This document shows positions 46,204 to 55,585 of a DNA stretch of 64,000 nt, one piece after another. The DNA is from Denitromonas sp. Lineage in GTDB: Bacteria; Pseudomonadota; Gammaproteobacteria; Burkholderiales; Rhodocyclaceae. The notes under the pieces are model-generated. The model ran no database searches and was not told the origin of the DNA. It worked only from the letters and a program-made list of their open reading frames with translations. Position 1 is the first letter of the stretch; every line of letters begins with the position of its first letter. The position numbers and the translations under genes were made by a program. The stretch covers positions 1,131,501 through 1,195,500 of the forward strand of contig NZ_JAUCBR010000004.1 of assembly GCF_034676725.1 (NCBI RefSeq), written 5' to 3'.

Positions 46204-47616
46204 CTACTTCCCCACGCGGGCCGCACCGCCAAGCTCAAGCAGGTCACCCAGCTCCGCAGCGGCTGCTTCCACGACACCAGCCAATGACTCATAGGCATCA
46301 CGCGGCGGTTTCGAGGCGCGGAACTGGGTCCCATAGTCCACCAGCAGTAAATGGAGTGACTGAATAACCCGTTTCGCCTGCACGAGGTCCAGCGTTTCAT
46401 GGAAGGCCGATTCGGCTTCGAACGCGAGGTGGATGTAGTGGTCGAGCGACTCGATGCTGCTGTGCCCGCTCCACTCCATCACTTTGAGTTTGAGCGTTTC
46501 CGTTGACAGCAGCATGCGTCTCAGGTCGCTTGCGTTCTGGAATAGATGTGTTCGAATGAGGTCACGAAAGATGTTGGTGATATAGCGATGTCTGAAGGCA
46601 TGCAAGCAGGCTTCTTCATCCTCAATTCCCGCAGCCTTTCGCAGAACGTACAGTTCAGCCCCGAGCGTGTCGATGTCCAGGTGCTCGCCAGTCCTCTCCG
46701 AGATGAACAGATAGCCATGGTCGTCCTGAAGGCCAGTGGCTCGGATAATCCGCTGGCGGTAGTGATGAATGAAGGACAGCACCTCCCTGAGGTCTGCCTG
46801 GGTCACGGGGACATGGCGACAGGAATCGGAGTCGCACTGTTTTGCATTCAAGACCTTAAGCTCTCCGGTCCGCATACCCTCTTCAATGTCTGAGACCTTC
46901 AAGAGGGAAGCCTCCATACGCCGGCCACCCGTCACTTCCATGATTCGAAGCAAGATGAATCTGCGGCGTCTCACAAAAGAGGATGCCTGGGCCACTGCGG
47001 CGGCTTCGTACAGGCGGTCAACTGCAGCCGATGAGATTGGCAGACGACGACGCGCACGCCTATGCCTAGGTACGTGCTCGTGCGTCCACACTGTTCGAGT
47101 GATGGCTCTCTCACCCGGGCCGCCCTGAACTTGATACGTTTTCTTCTCTGCGTGAATCCGACCACTAGGTCCAAGAAGGTTCAAGCCGGGCATCCTCTCA
47201 TCGACGAACGCCAGAAAGTTCAGAACGGTTGCGCAGATGCTGGTGACCTGCTGCTCGCTACGCCTTTTGTCCGATGGCCGTTCCCCGTCCTTTTCCTGCA
47301 GAAGGAAATTGATGAACATCCGAAAATGACTTTCCGTCAAATCAATGATGTCGACCTGATTTTGGTAGCACCAACGAACTAAGGCGCTGAGGTTCTTCGC
47401 CCATGTAAGCAAAGTCCCGCCCTTGTTCTTGCGCGAACGGCCCTTGCGATAACCGCTGAGAAGGTAGAGATTTACGAGCCAGCAAACCGTTCCATCGGGC
47501 CACAGCACCTGCGGAACAGCATGCGCGGGGTAACGCACTACGCCGCCCGGACCGACATGCAGAGGCAATGTACAATCGGATGAAGTAATGCAGTAGAGCT
47601 TGGCTGCGGCGATCAT
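46204..47616 (-). CDS. tyrosine recombinase, fourth gene of the island operon
   Basis: 470 residues. The catalytic residues look complete: first arginine in TGGRRMEASLLKVSD, HxxR in HAFRHRYI, second histidine in WSGHSSIESLDHY and the nucleophile tyrosine in DHYIHLAF. The N-terminal SAM-like DNA-binding part spans about 60-150. It overlaps the stop of the 172-residue gene by 4 bp. It is the most canonical of the three recombinases here and the likely strand-exchange enzyme for island movement. Confidence 0.87.
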   Translation of the reverse strand: MIAAAKLYCITSSDCTLPLHVGPGGVVRYPAHAVPQVLWPDGTVCWLVNLYLLSGYRKGRSRKNKGGTLLTWAKNLSALVRWCYQNQVDIIDLTESHFRMFINFLLQEKDGERPSDKRRSEQQVTSICATVLNFLAFVDERMPGLNLLGPSGRIHAEKKTYQVQGGPGERAITRTVWTHEHVPRHRRARRRLPISSAAVDRLYEAAAVAQASSFVRRRRFILLRIMEVTGGRRMEASLLKVSDIEEGMRTGELKVLNAKQCDSDSCRHVPVTQADLREVLSFIHHYRQRIIRATGLQDDHGYLFISERTGEHLDIDTLGAELYVLRKAAGIEDEEACLHAFRHRYITNIFRDLIRTHLFQNASDLRRMLLSTETLKLKVMEWSGHSSIESLDHYIHLAFEAESAFHETLDLVQAKRVIQSLHLLLVDYGTQFRASKPPRDAYESLAGVVEAAAAELGDLLELGGAARVGK

Positions 47617-48131
47617 GATATCCCAAATTTACGCAGAATTTCCGCCCGCCGTTTGTTGAACTCTTTCTCCATCCCAGCTTCTCTGGCCATGTGTCGGCTA
47701 AGTTTCAGGATTTCGTCGAGTTGCAAACTCATGTGCGCAATGTCGTCGGCCACGCGCTTCAACTGTGCTGATTTCTCCTCCAGTTCGCTCTTGTACCAAT
47801 TGATGGTTCCGCGGCCTGGCTGCGCGGCTTGGTGCTCCATTGCTTTGAGCTTTTTGAGGGCGGCCTTTCGGTAATCATTCAATGCCTCGTAGCGCCCACT
47901 GAGCGCTTCGTTTGCGATGGCTTTGTGGGTGTTCAGCGCCATCCCGACGATGCCGGCGTCGGGGAGCTCGAAGGCTGCGAGCGCACCTTGCGATACGAGG
48001 GCTGGCAGCAGAAGATCTCGCACCGATTTTGGTACAGACTCCGGGGCCTTCACCACCATCGCAAGAAGGTCGTACTGCTTCTTCACCGAAGTATTCTTGG
48101 GGCGCGCTAGCGCTATCGAACTTCGTGTCAC
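47613..48131 (-). CDS. small coiled-coil protein of the recombinase operon
   Basis: 172 residues, rich in charged helices. The C-terminal half is a likely coiled coil (NWYKSELEEKSAQLKRVADD, then LDEILKLSRHMAREAGMEKEFNKRRAEI). It overlaps both neighbours by 4 bp, so it is made together with the recombinases. Its place recalls the small TnpC protein of Tn554-type elements and the small fourth gene of three-recombinase islands. I infer a role in orienting or regulating recombination; no enzyme motif is seen. Confidence 0.65.
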   Translation of the reverse strand: MTRSSIALARPKNTSVKKQYDLLAMVVKAPESVPKSVRDLLLPALVSQGALAAFELPDAGIVGMALNTHKAIANEALSGRYEALNDYRKAALKKLKAMEHQAAQPGRGTINWYKSELEEKSAQLKRVADDIAHMSLQLDEILKLSRHMAREAGMEKEFNKRRAEILRKFGIS

Positions 48132-50179
48132 CGTAGCCCTCCCCGTACCCGCGGTGCGACTTTGTAGACCACCGAGTACTCTTCGCCATGCGGCCCGTTG
48201 ATGAACTCCGGTTCAACCTCTGCTGAGTCGCTGGCAAGCAGTTGCTCCACGTAGTCGACCACATCTTGCTCGGGCAGGATGTGGAGCTCGTTGAGTGTAA
48301 GCCCGTACCGGTCACAAATGAGCTGAGCCAAGGCCTCCGTAGCGGAGTGCTCTGCCTTAATGAGATCCTTCGCCACTGTTGCCTTGACCTGTCGTAGGAC
48401 CTTTCCGGACACGGCCTCCGTAACATATTGGTAGGTCATCGATGGCTTGGAATGCCCTAGAAAATACCGAAGCACCTCAACGCCGCCGAAAGATCCGTAC
48501 CAAAAGAACAGCATCGCGAAGTTGCGCCGAAGCTGATGTGCTCGGACGTAATACCTCCGCCCCTGTTCATCTTGATCTACTTGGTAGAAGTCACAGAATC
48601 GGTCGAAGCATCGGCGCAGGTCTGGCTGGCATGTTCCGAAAAATGGCTTCGCGCGGCTCCATGCGCTAAACGGCACCTCAAACAACCGGCCCTCGTTGGG
48701 GTACCCCAAGGATTGAAGCCCATTCGAGAGCTTTGCAAGGAGGAGCAATGCTTCAGCTGCGATGGTGGGCATAGGCCGGAGAGCCCGTTGGCGATGCTCC
48801 AGAACGTTCGCCTTGCGCAGATTGAAGGCTAGGAAGTACAGGCCATGTTCTTCGACAATACTGTCAGCCCGCAGGTCAGTCAGCTCGGAAGCACGTCTGG
48901 CCATTAACGTGTTGACCAGTATAGCGATGGCCCCAAGGAGAACCTCTAGCATGTTGTGCAGGCATGCACCGCTTCGAAGCTCGCTGAAGAACTCGTAGGG
49001 ACCGCTCGCCGTGCTTCGCCACCTGACGACCCCTAGGGCCGCGAGCTTCGCCGGCACGGGGCAGCTAAGACGCCGCACATCTCGGCCGTAGCTCGCCAAC
49101 TCCAAGTAGTAGTCAACCAACGAATCTCCATATTCTAGAAAGAAAGAAATCGATTTCGACAGAAGGGCGTTTGCTACCGAAAACGGCAGCGTAGTGAAAC
49201 GTGCGCGGGCCTTCGTGCGTTCCTTAACGAGCAACACCGTTTCGTCGAGAGTTGCTAGGGCTTGCTCGGGCAGCAACGTAATTCCATGCGCACGGGCAAC
49301 GTTCATGCTCCGAAGCGCACTGACATATTGGCCCACTAAATCATGGCCAGCGCGTTCATCATCATCTTGATTGCTTACAGGGACCGCTGGTAGTTCCCGG
49401 GCAAAGCAACGAGATGGCGCGACGTCGAGCCCGGGAAGGACGAGTCGGTCGAACGCAAGCGAGGACAGCACCCTGTCACCAAAGATTATCGAGAGCAAGC
49501 GCTCGCGGGTCACACTGTAGCGATATTCCACGACGGAACCATGATTGCAACGCGCATAGCAGTCAACTAGCTTCAACCACGCTCGTGCCACCAGTGTTTG
49601 CTCGCGTGACAGGGCAAGTGGCATTCCGCATTCGAGCTTAAAGAGGTCCGGATGTTTGCTTCGCAACTGCTTTAGAGCGTCTGCAGGGACGTCGACTTTG
49701 GCGAGATACGCAAGCATCCTCTGTTCAGGCTCGTAGATGCCTGCCTTCACCGAAGCGTTTGAGGTAATGGCATCCAAGAGCGCCATCACATCGTTCGAAG
49801 TGACTTGGCTGAAGCCGCTCGAAGCTAAATCAAACTGGTCGCTCCGAAGCATAAAGTAGTCGATGAGATGGAGCGCCACGGCAACGCGGAGGCGCGCCGT
49901 TACAGGTGCGAGGACGACGCGGCCGGTAAGCGCGGGGTGCGTCTGGAGGCAGAGAAACCGTTTGATGCTGCCAAGCAAATGGCGGTTGCACCCGTCGGTC
50001 AGCAGGCCGCTGTTGTCGAGCCTCTTCCGAAAGTCGATGGCGGTGCGGCTTTTGCCAAACAGGCACTCCCATACGTCACTTTCGAATTCATTGGTGCGCC
50101 AAGCGGCGTACTCAAGCGTGGTGTCGGTTACCCGATACCGGCTAATGAAACTCAGTTCTGCAGAACGGCGATTATGCAC
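48128..50179 (-). CDS. large tyrosine recombinase, second gene of the island operon
   Basis: About 683 residues from the GTG at 50179, which has GAGGA six bases upstream; the longer ATG start at 50218 would overlap the first gene by 47 bp. The C-terminal third carries the recombinase core: RRASELTDLRADSI, RAHQLRRNFAMLFFWYG (HxLRR) and LGHSKPSMTYQYV with the tyrosine. The long N-terminal region is not recognised. It resembles the large TnpB-like recombinases that act in teams. Confidence 0.78.
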   Translation of the reverse strand: MHNRRSAELSFISRYRVTDTTLEYAAWRTNEFESDVWECLFGKSRTAIDFRKRLDNSGLLTDGCNRHLLGSIKRFLCLQTHPALTGRVVLAPVTARLRVAVALHLIDYFMLRSDQFDLASSGFSQVTSNDVMALLDAITSNASVKAGIYEPEQRMLAYLAKVDVPADALKQLRSKHPDLFKLECGMPLALSREQTLVARAWLKLVDCYARCNHGSVVEYRYSVTRERLLSIIFGDRVLSSLAFDRLVLPGLDVAPSRCFARELPAVPVSNQDDDERAGHDLVGQYVSALRSMNVARAHGITLLPEQALATLDETVLLVKERTKARARFTTLPFSVANALLSKSISFFLEYGDSLVDYYLELASYGRDVRRLSCPVPAKLAALGVVRWRSTASGPYEFFSELRSGACLHNMLEVLLGAIAILVNTLMARRASELTDLRADSIVEEHGLYFLAFNLRKANVLEHRQRALRPMPTIAAEALLLLAKLSNGLQSLGYPNEGRLFEVPFSAWSRAKPFFGTCQPDLRRCFDRFCDFYQVDQDEQGRRYYVRAHQLRRNFAMLFFWYGSFGGVEVLRYFLGHSKPSMTYQYVTEAVSGKVLRQVKATVAKDLIKAEHSATEALAQLICDRYGLTLNELHILPEQDVVDYVEQLLASDSAEVEPEFINGPHGEEYSVVYKVAPRVRGGLR

Positions 50180-52556
50180 ACACAAGTTCCTCGAAGGCTG
50201 AAGGGTCCGTGTGGGCAACCGCAGTCGCCATCATGCGCTTCACTCCGCGATCATGAAATGCATCACTGTCAATGTGAGCCTTTAACCGTTGAGTGAACTC
50301 AGACCAATACAGGGCCTGTGCAGCTACGACTTTTCCCTGGCGTTCGACCTTGTCAGCTGCGATAGAGATGGAGAGAAGCATCGTGAATAACCCGGTGCTT
50401 GCCGGAACCATCACCTCGCTGACGGAATTCGAAGAAGGGGTGGCCACAGGAATTGTTTCGTCGGCAGGCAGAAGCGGCGTGACCGCGTGATTTCGCAGGA
50501 ACTCGTCCATTTCCGCTGCGCTGTTGAACCGAAGGGCTCGTTGCATGTAAGGCGTTTCTTTCGTCGCCGCGACGATGAGTAGGTTCTGAAAAATCCTCAG
50601 CCATCGCGTTGCGAAATAGTCCCACACGGAGTCCGGCAGGTAGTGGCGCAACGAAGTCTCGTTGGTGTTCCCGAGCTCACGCGCCATGCTGGCCAGGTCC
50701 ATCGTCTCAAGGAACACGAGGACGCCGCGCGTTGACCTAATTCGAGAAATCGTTACCTGATCGGCCAGCCCCCCCAGAATCGTTCTGTTGGCCAGCGCAA
50801 GGTGACGGAACGCGCTATGAATATTGGTTGCCCGATTGAAGTGACCCGGTGCACCGAGCGGCTTTCCGACATAAATGAAGAGATTGCGCCAGCCGGCCAG
50901 TCCTTTTTCGCGCATGTGAGTTCGCAACGGTTCGGTCAATTGAATCCAGCGTCGAACATACACTGCGGCCTCACCGCTTAGCGATACGTTGTGCCAACCA
51001 TCACCGGCGTCGCGTTCCTTTAGTATAGTCAAAGTAAGGCCGCAGTCGGTCTCCACAGCATTAACCCGACGCCCATTGCCGTCGAAGAGAACAATCGACG
51101 ACAGGGATGATTCTGAGAATCTCCCATCGCTTGACGCCAAGAAGGCCATTAGGACCAAGGTATCCCGTCGCGTCGGCAACCCAAGAAGACGCGAGACCGT
51201 ATGTTTTGGAGCTCCATCTCGAGCCGCAAGATTTGGGTACAGAACAGTCCTGGTTGAGGACGTATCCACGTAACCGCCATGCGCCTGCTTGATGTACTTC
51301 ACGGCAAGGGCGATGCCCGCCGGCTGTTTCCAATCCTGCTGACGCATCAAGCGAATCGCGTCTGCCGACAGGGGCTCACCGATAGACGCAGCAAGTACGC
51401 ACCCCCGGTCATAGTCTGCGAACAGGTCCAATAGATGCTGGCGAAGCCAGGACTGTGTAGTATTGAAATCAGTGCGCAGTCTTTTGAACAGTAATTGGGT
51501 CGCCTCTTCATCAGTCATGTGCAGCGGCACGGGCAGCAAGAGCTTCCGCGTAATAACCACATGAGAGCCATTATCGGCGTGGACCACCCTTCGGTGTGCG
51601 ACGGCATTACCGAATAGCAGTTTTGGGTTGCCCGCAGGGAACGCCGAGACAGGCGCGGCAAAGATGCCTTGCCGTGCGAGGGCGCTCCAGTAAGTGCCGT
51701 ACCGACTCCACAGCTTCTGCAAGCTAGATAGCGTTGCCTCCTGTACCGGCTCACGGCGCCGCGTCATCTTCAAGAAGTGGTACTCCATGAAGTCGACTAA
51801 AAAAATTTGAACGAACGTCGGCTTTTTGAGGAGCTCCGGCGTGAGAAGCTGCCCACCGGCATGCCGATGAGCAACGAACCGAGCAAATGTGGTTCCGAAA
51901 TCCCGAAGGGCAGCATCCTTTGCCTTCGGGCGAGCTATGACGCATAAGCCTGCATGGAACGCTGCGACGAAATGTCGGCCCAACACAGGAACCATGTCTG
52001 CGAGCAGAACGTTGTACTCAAGTCCAGTCTTGGCTTTAAGCAGAAACGGGCGAAGGTCGAGCACTTCATCCGCATGCAAGGGCAGTGCCTCAAACGCCAG
52101 GATGAACTCGGATGGGATGGTCGTTCGGTAGCCCTGATGATGCTCTAACTGGTCCACCTTCGTAATTTCGCACAGCCGCCCAACCAGCTTGTAGAAACTC
52201 TCGGCCCACATGAGTCGTGTGGCGGACGAGACATCGCTGAACTTAGCCGAACCCAGCGCGCCGTAGAACCACTGCTGCAGCAACTTGAAGCGCGGGGTTG
52301 CAAAAGCAAGGGGCGAAGCTAACGTGGGTTCGCCTATGACGCGCAGCATGCAGTCCAGCAGCAACAGCACCCTCTGGTCGCGAGCGCGAGCGATGGAGGC
52401 AGAGGCCGCAGCCGATAGCAACATTTCTAACGCGCAGCCCTGAAGCCGCCGAAATAGGCACTCGGGAGAATCCCATTCTGAGGCCTCAGTTCTCAGTAGC
52501 CGACGACTGACAATTGTCAATTTGTCTTCATCAGGTTTAACGACCACTTCCACCAA
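50172..52556 (-). CDS. large degenerate tyrosine-recombinase-like protein, first gene of the island operon
   Basis: 794 residues if it starts at TTG 52556; the adjacent GTG at 52553 is equally possible (AGGAAGAGGA just upstream). A C-terminal recombinase-like core is present, but residues differ from consensus: ASSDGRFSESSLSSI, ISRIRSTRGVLVF without the usual histidine, and LGNTNETSLRHYLPDSV with asparagine in place of the second histidine but with a tyrosine. It is probably a DNA-binding or architectural partner. It is the operon's first gene, starting about 80 bp from the island's right end. Confidence 0.7.
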   Translation of the reverse strand: MVEVVVKPDEDKLTIVSRRLLRTEASEWDSPECLFRRLQGCALEMLLSAAASASIARARDQRVLLLLDCMLRVIGEPTLASPLAFATPRFKLLQQWFYGALGSAKFSDVSSATRLMWAESFYKLVGRLCEITKVDQLEHHQGYRTTIPSEFILAFEALPLHADEVLDLRPFLLKAKTGLEYNVLLADMVPVLGRHFVAAFHAGLCVIARPKAKDAALRDFGTTFARFVAHRHAGGQLLTPELLKKPTFVQIFLVDFMEYHFLKMTRRREPVQEATLSSLQKLWSRYGTYWSALARQGIFAAPVSAFPAGNPKLLFGNAVAHRRVVHADNGSHVVITRKLLLPVPLHMTDEEATQLLFKRLRTDFNTTQSWLRQHLLDLFADYDRGCVLAASIGEPLSADAIRLMRQQDWKQPAGIALAVKYIKQAHGGYVDTSSTRTVLYPNLAARDGAPKHTVSRLLGLPTRRDTLVLMAFLASSDGRFSESSLSSIVLFDGNGRRVNAVETDCGLTLTILKERDAGDGWHNVSLSGEAAVYVRRWIQLTEPLRTHMREKGLAGWRNLFIYVGKPLGAPGHFNRATNIHSAFRHLALANRTILGGLADQVTISRIRSTRGVLVFLETMDLASMARELGNTNETSLRHYLPDSVWDYFATRWLRIFQNLLIVAATKETPYMQRALRFNSAAEMDEFLRNHAVTPLLPADETIPVATPSSNSVSEVMVPASTGLFTMLLSISIAADKVERQGKVVAAQALYWSEFTQRLKAHIDSDAFHDRGVKRMMATAVAHTDPSAFEELVCA

Positions 52557-52579
52557 TCCTCTTCCTTGTATCTATTGAT

Positions 52580-52608
52580 TTGTATTGCACATCGTCATCG
52601 ACTGACAA
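52580..52608 (-). promoter_or_regulatory. predicted promoter of the recombinase operon
   Basis: On the minus strand TTGTCA (52608-52603), a 17-bp spacer and ATACAA (52585-52580) form a fair sigma-70 promoter, about 25 bp before the first recombinase start. It lies within 55 bp of the rtcB junction, next to repeated TGACA/TGTCA motifs that may be recombinase binding sites. Confidence 0.45.
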
Positions 52609-52633
52609 AATACTGTCAATCTGGAAAAGTGGT

Positions 52634-53353
52634 GGCAACCACTTCATCGAGGTCTGCCTGGATGAGGCCGGCCACGTGTGGTTCATGCTCCACTCCGGCT
52701 CGCGCGGCGTCGGCAACGCCATCGGTCGCCACTACATCGAACTGGCCCAGGCCGACATGCGCCAGCACCTGGCCAACCTGCCCGACCGCGATCTGGCCTA
52801 CTTCACCGAAGGCGCCCAACACTTCGACGACTACGTCGAGGCCGTCGGCTGGGCGCAGGATTACGCCCGCCAGAATCGCGAACTGATGATGCGCCACGTG
52901 CTCGACGCCGCCGCCAAAGTCATCCACAAACCCTTCACCACCGACCAGCAGGCGGTGAACTGCCACCACAATTACGTACAGAAAGAAACCCACTTCGGCT
53001 GCGAGGTCTTCATCACCCGCAAAGGCGCCGTCTCAGCGCAAACCGGCCAGCTCGGCATCATCCCCGGCTCCATGGGCGCGCAAAGCTACATCGTGCGCGG
53101 CAAAGGCAACCCCGACAGCTTCTGCTCCTGCAGCCACGGCGCCGGCCGCGTGATGAGCCGCACGGCGGCGCGCAAGCAATTCACCGTCGACGACCAGGTG
53201 CGCGCGACGGCCGGCGTCGAATGCCGAAAGGATGCGGAAGTGATTGACGAAATCCCGATGGCGTATAAGGATATCGACGCGGTGATGGCAGCGCAGGCAG
53301 GGTTGGTGGAGGTGGTGTATCGGTTGCGTCAGGTGGTTTGTGTGAAGGGGTGA
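52634..53353 (+). pseudogene. rtcB: rtcB 3' part, RNA-splicing ligase, cut by island insertion
   Basis: It starts at GNHFIEVCLDEAGHVWFMLH, immediately after island DNA, and runs 239 codons to the normal C-terminus VVYRLRQVVCVKG. It contains HSGSRGVGN, the metal histidine in NCHHNYVQKET and the guanylylation histidine motif CSCSHGAGRVMSR. An ATG inside island DNA at 52580 is in frame and could produce a truncated fusion, but the N-terminal metal-binding half would be missing. Confidence 0.93.
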
Positions 53354-53421
53354 GACGAATCACTACACCGCAGCAAAAGACGCAATGGATGTTACTTGTC
53401 TAACAATCGGATTAGAACAGA

Positions 53422-54981
53422 ATGAAATACCGAGAGAGTGAAACAGATAAGAAACTGCGGAATTGGTTTACTAACGACTACACGCGGACACTACTTCGAA
53501 AAATTTCCTTAGACAACGGTGAGCTCAGAGGGTTGTCTCCCTTCTCACTTTCGCTTGACTATCCAATAACTGCAATTGCAGGAAGAAACGGCGCAGGAAA
53601 ATCAACCATCTTGGCAATGGCATGTTGCGCCTATCATAACAGCCGGCAAGGCTTTAAACAAAAACGTCGCCGCTTACCATATTACACATTCTCCGATTTT
53701 TTCATCCAACATACAGAAGAAATCCCACCTCAGGGTATAGAAATACGCTATATTTTTGCCACAAACAAACTCAAGAAAACCGATGAAAACCCAGAAGGCG
53801 AAGGGCTTGGATATCAAAAAAGATGGAAGCGAAAAGGTGGAAAGTGGAATGATTACGCCAACAGGCTTCATTCCAATGTAGCCTTTCTTGGGATTGACAG
53901 AATTGTCCCTCACAGCGAGCGAAGTCAGTCGAAATCATATTCGAAAGCCTTCAAAGAATCTACGCCCCAGGGCTGGGAGGAAAAAATAGCAGAAATTGTC
54001 GGCTACATCCTTGGAAAGAAGTACGATGAGTTGAGATATCTAGAGCACTCAAAGTACGACCTCCCCATAGTTGAGTGCAACGGGATCAAATACTCCGGAT
54101 TAAATATGGGGGCAGGCGAGAACGCCCTCTTTGAGATCTTTAGGGTTATTTATTCATGCGGCCCCAGAGCTCTACTTGTTATAGACGAAATTGAGCTAGG
54201 CTTGCACATCGACGCACAAAGAAAACTCATCAGAAAGCCAAAAGAATCATGCCTAGAGAACAAAATTCAAATAGTATGCACAACGCACTCTAAAGAAATA
54301 TTTGAAAATCTTCCACCAGATGCTAGAAGATACATTGAATGCATAAATGGGAACACAATCGTAACCGAGGGAATCTCTCCCGGATTTGCCATGGCAAAAA
54401 TGGGGGCACTGGAGCACAAAGAACTCGAAATCATGCTAGAAGACGGTGTCGCATCAGACATTCTTGCGTTTTCTTTACCGACTGAAGTTCGCCAAAGAGT
54501 GCGATGGAAACCAGTTGGCTCAGCATCCGCTTTATCTAGGCAGCTGGCCGCAGCATATGCAAGAGATGAAAAAAGTGCCATTTTTGCTATTTTTGATGGC
54601 GACCAAAGAAAATTTCAAAACGACAATCTGAACCATGCACGAGCTATGGCAGAGCTCACAGACGGTGACTTCGAGGATTGGTTCACGCAGCGAATATCGT
54701 ATCTCCCAGGAGACCAATGGCCGGAAGCTTGGTTGATTCAAAGAAATCTAGAGCATTTAGATAGTCTGGCCGCACTGCTGTCCACAGATTCTAGTAGATT
54801 ATCAGAAATCATTGAATATGGCCTACAAGCCGGAAAGCATAATGAATTTTTCGAGATATCAAAACATCTCGGCTTGGAGAAGCATCAATGCATTCAATAT
54901 TTTATGATTAATTTAAAAGCCCATTCACCAGCGATTTTTGATGAGCTCATAGACTCCATAAAAAACTCAATTCATCGCTAG
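53422..54981 (+). CDS. AAA ATPase with TOPRIM-like C-terminus (OLD-like)
   Basis: 519 residues, clearly more AT-rich than its neighbours, which suggests transfer. Walker A is GRNGAGKSTILAMA (about 53-66). The ABC-type Walker B is ALLVIDEIELGLH, followed by a histidine loop VCTTHSKEIFENLP. The C-terminal part has acidic motifs LEDGVASDIL and IFAIFDGDQRKF, as in the TOPRIM nuclease domains of OLD proteins. It starts 69 bp after rtcB and no partner gene is obvious. OLD-like proteins often act in phage defence; that role is inferred. Confidence 0.7.
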   Translation: MKYRESETDKKLRNWFTNDYTRTLLRKISLDNGELRGLSPFSLSLDYPITAIAGRNGAGKSTILAMACCAYHNSRQGFKQKRRRLPYYTFSDFFIQHTEEIPPQGIEIRYIFATNKLKKTDENPEGEGLGYQKRWKRKGGKWNDYANRLHSNVAFLGIDRIVPHSERSQSKSYSKAFKESTPQGWEEKIAEIVGYILGKKYDELRYLEHSKYDLPIVECNGIKYSGLNMGAGENALFEIFRVIYSCGPRALLVIDEIELGLHIDAQRKLIRKPKESCLENKIQIVCTTHSKEIFENLPPDARRYIECINGNTIVTEGISPGFAMAKMGALEHKELEIMLEDGVASDILAFSLPTEVRQRVRWKPVGSASALSRQLAAAYARDEKSAIFAIFDGDQRKFQNDNLNHARAMAELTDGDFEDWFTQRISYLPGDQWPEAWLIQRNLEHLDSLAALLSTDSSRLSEIIEYGLQAGKHNEFFEISKHLGLEKHQCIQYFMINLKAHSPAIFDELIDSIKNSIHR

Positions 54982-55035
54982 CAAATCCGGTGATCCTGGA
55001 TTCCATTACCCATGCGGCGTTTATCCAACTTTGTC

Positions 55036-55584
55036 CTACTGATAGCCAGGCGATCCGCTCTGTGACGCAGCCCGAAGCCGTTGAATAATCGCGCCTCTGT
55101 CGGGCTGGTTGGGCTTGGTTTCGAGTTCCAGTGCAAACTCCAGAGGCGTTCTCCCGTGGTCGCGGTCTCCGACCGCCAGGTTCGCGCCGTTGCTCAGCAG
55201 CAGCTCGACGGCAGCAAGATCGTTTTCGAGGACGGCGGTGTGCAGGGCGGTGATTCCCGAGCGCTGATCGATGGTGTTTATGTCGACACCGCTCTGGAGC
55301 AGGAAGGCGACCAGTTTTTTTCGATCGTCTTCATCCTCGGCCCGCATGACCCAGCCGACGCCGGTGCCGCGATTCAGTGCGGCAATATCTTCCGTCTCCG
55401 CACCAAAGCGGAAAAGATAACCCTGGCAGATCGATTTCGGTATCAACGTGTCTTTACCCTGGCTGCACAGGAGCAAGGATTCGAAGTCGGCGAAGGTGCG
55501 TGAGGCAACATAAGCCCACGACCCCGCAACACCCAGAAGGACCAGCAAAACGAGCCAGAGCGCGGCTTTCTTGGATCGGGTCAT
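55036..55584 (-). CDS. membrane-anchored ankyrin-repeat protein
   Basis: 182 residues from the ATG at 55584. One N-terminal helix (about 8-28, ALWLVLLVLLGVAGSWAYVA) is followed by a short linker and two to three ankyrin repeats (SGITALHTAVLENDLAAVELLLSNGANLAVGD, then RTPLEFALELETKP). It is likely a periplasmic or membrane-facing protein-binding module. It nearly touches the preceding gene, whose stop at 55586 is one base from this start, so the two are cotranscribed. Confidence 0.75.
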   Translation of the reverse strand: MTRSKKAALWLVLLVLLGVAGSWAYVASRTFADFESLLLCSQGKDTLIPKSICQGYLFRFGAETEDIAALNRGTGVGWVMRAEDEDDRKKLVAFLLQSGVDINTIDQRSGITALHTAVLENDLAAVELLLSNGANLAVGDRDHGRTPLEFALELETKPNQPDRGAIIQRLRAASQSGSPGYQ

Positions 55585-55585
55585 G

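Larger units (their letters stand above)
12039..52633. mobile_element. genomic island of about 40.6 kb inserted in rtcB, carrying perchlorate respiration genes
   Basis: Boundaries are set by where RtcB coding similarity stops and resumes. Joining 12038 to 52634 restores a 406-codon gene with motif GTLGTGNHF. No target duplication is evident. The two ends look like imperfect inverted repeats: left inward ACCGTTTCCCTGATT, right inward ACCACTTTTCCAGATT, counting the flanking ACC on the left. The right end holds a four-gene tyrosine recombinase operon reading inward. The cargo is the pcr/cld module, a Tn3-family transposon and several IS elements. Exact ends could be off by a few bases. Confidence 0.85.

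Noticed and set aside
11538..53353. Treating the two rtcB pieces as two separate genes
   Set aside because: Neither piece has the full active site. The left one ends exactly after LGTLGT and the right one begins exactly with GNHFIEV, and together they give the normal RtcB length.
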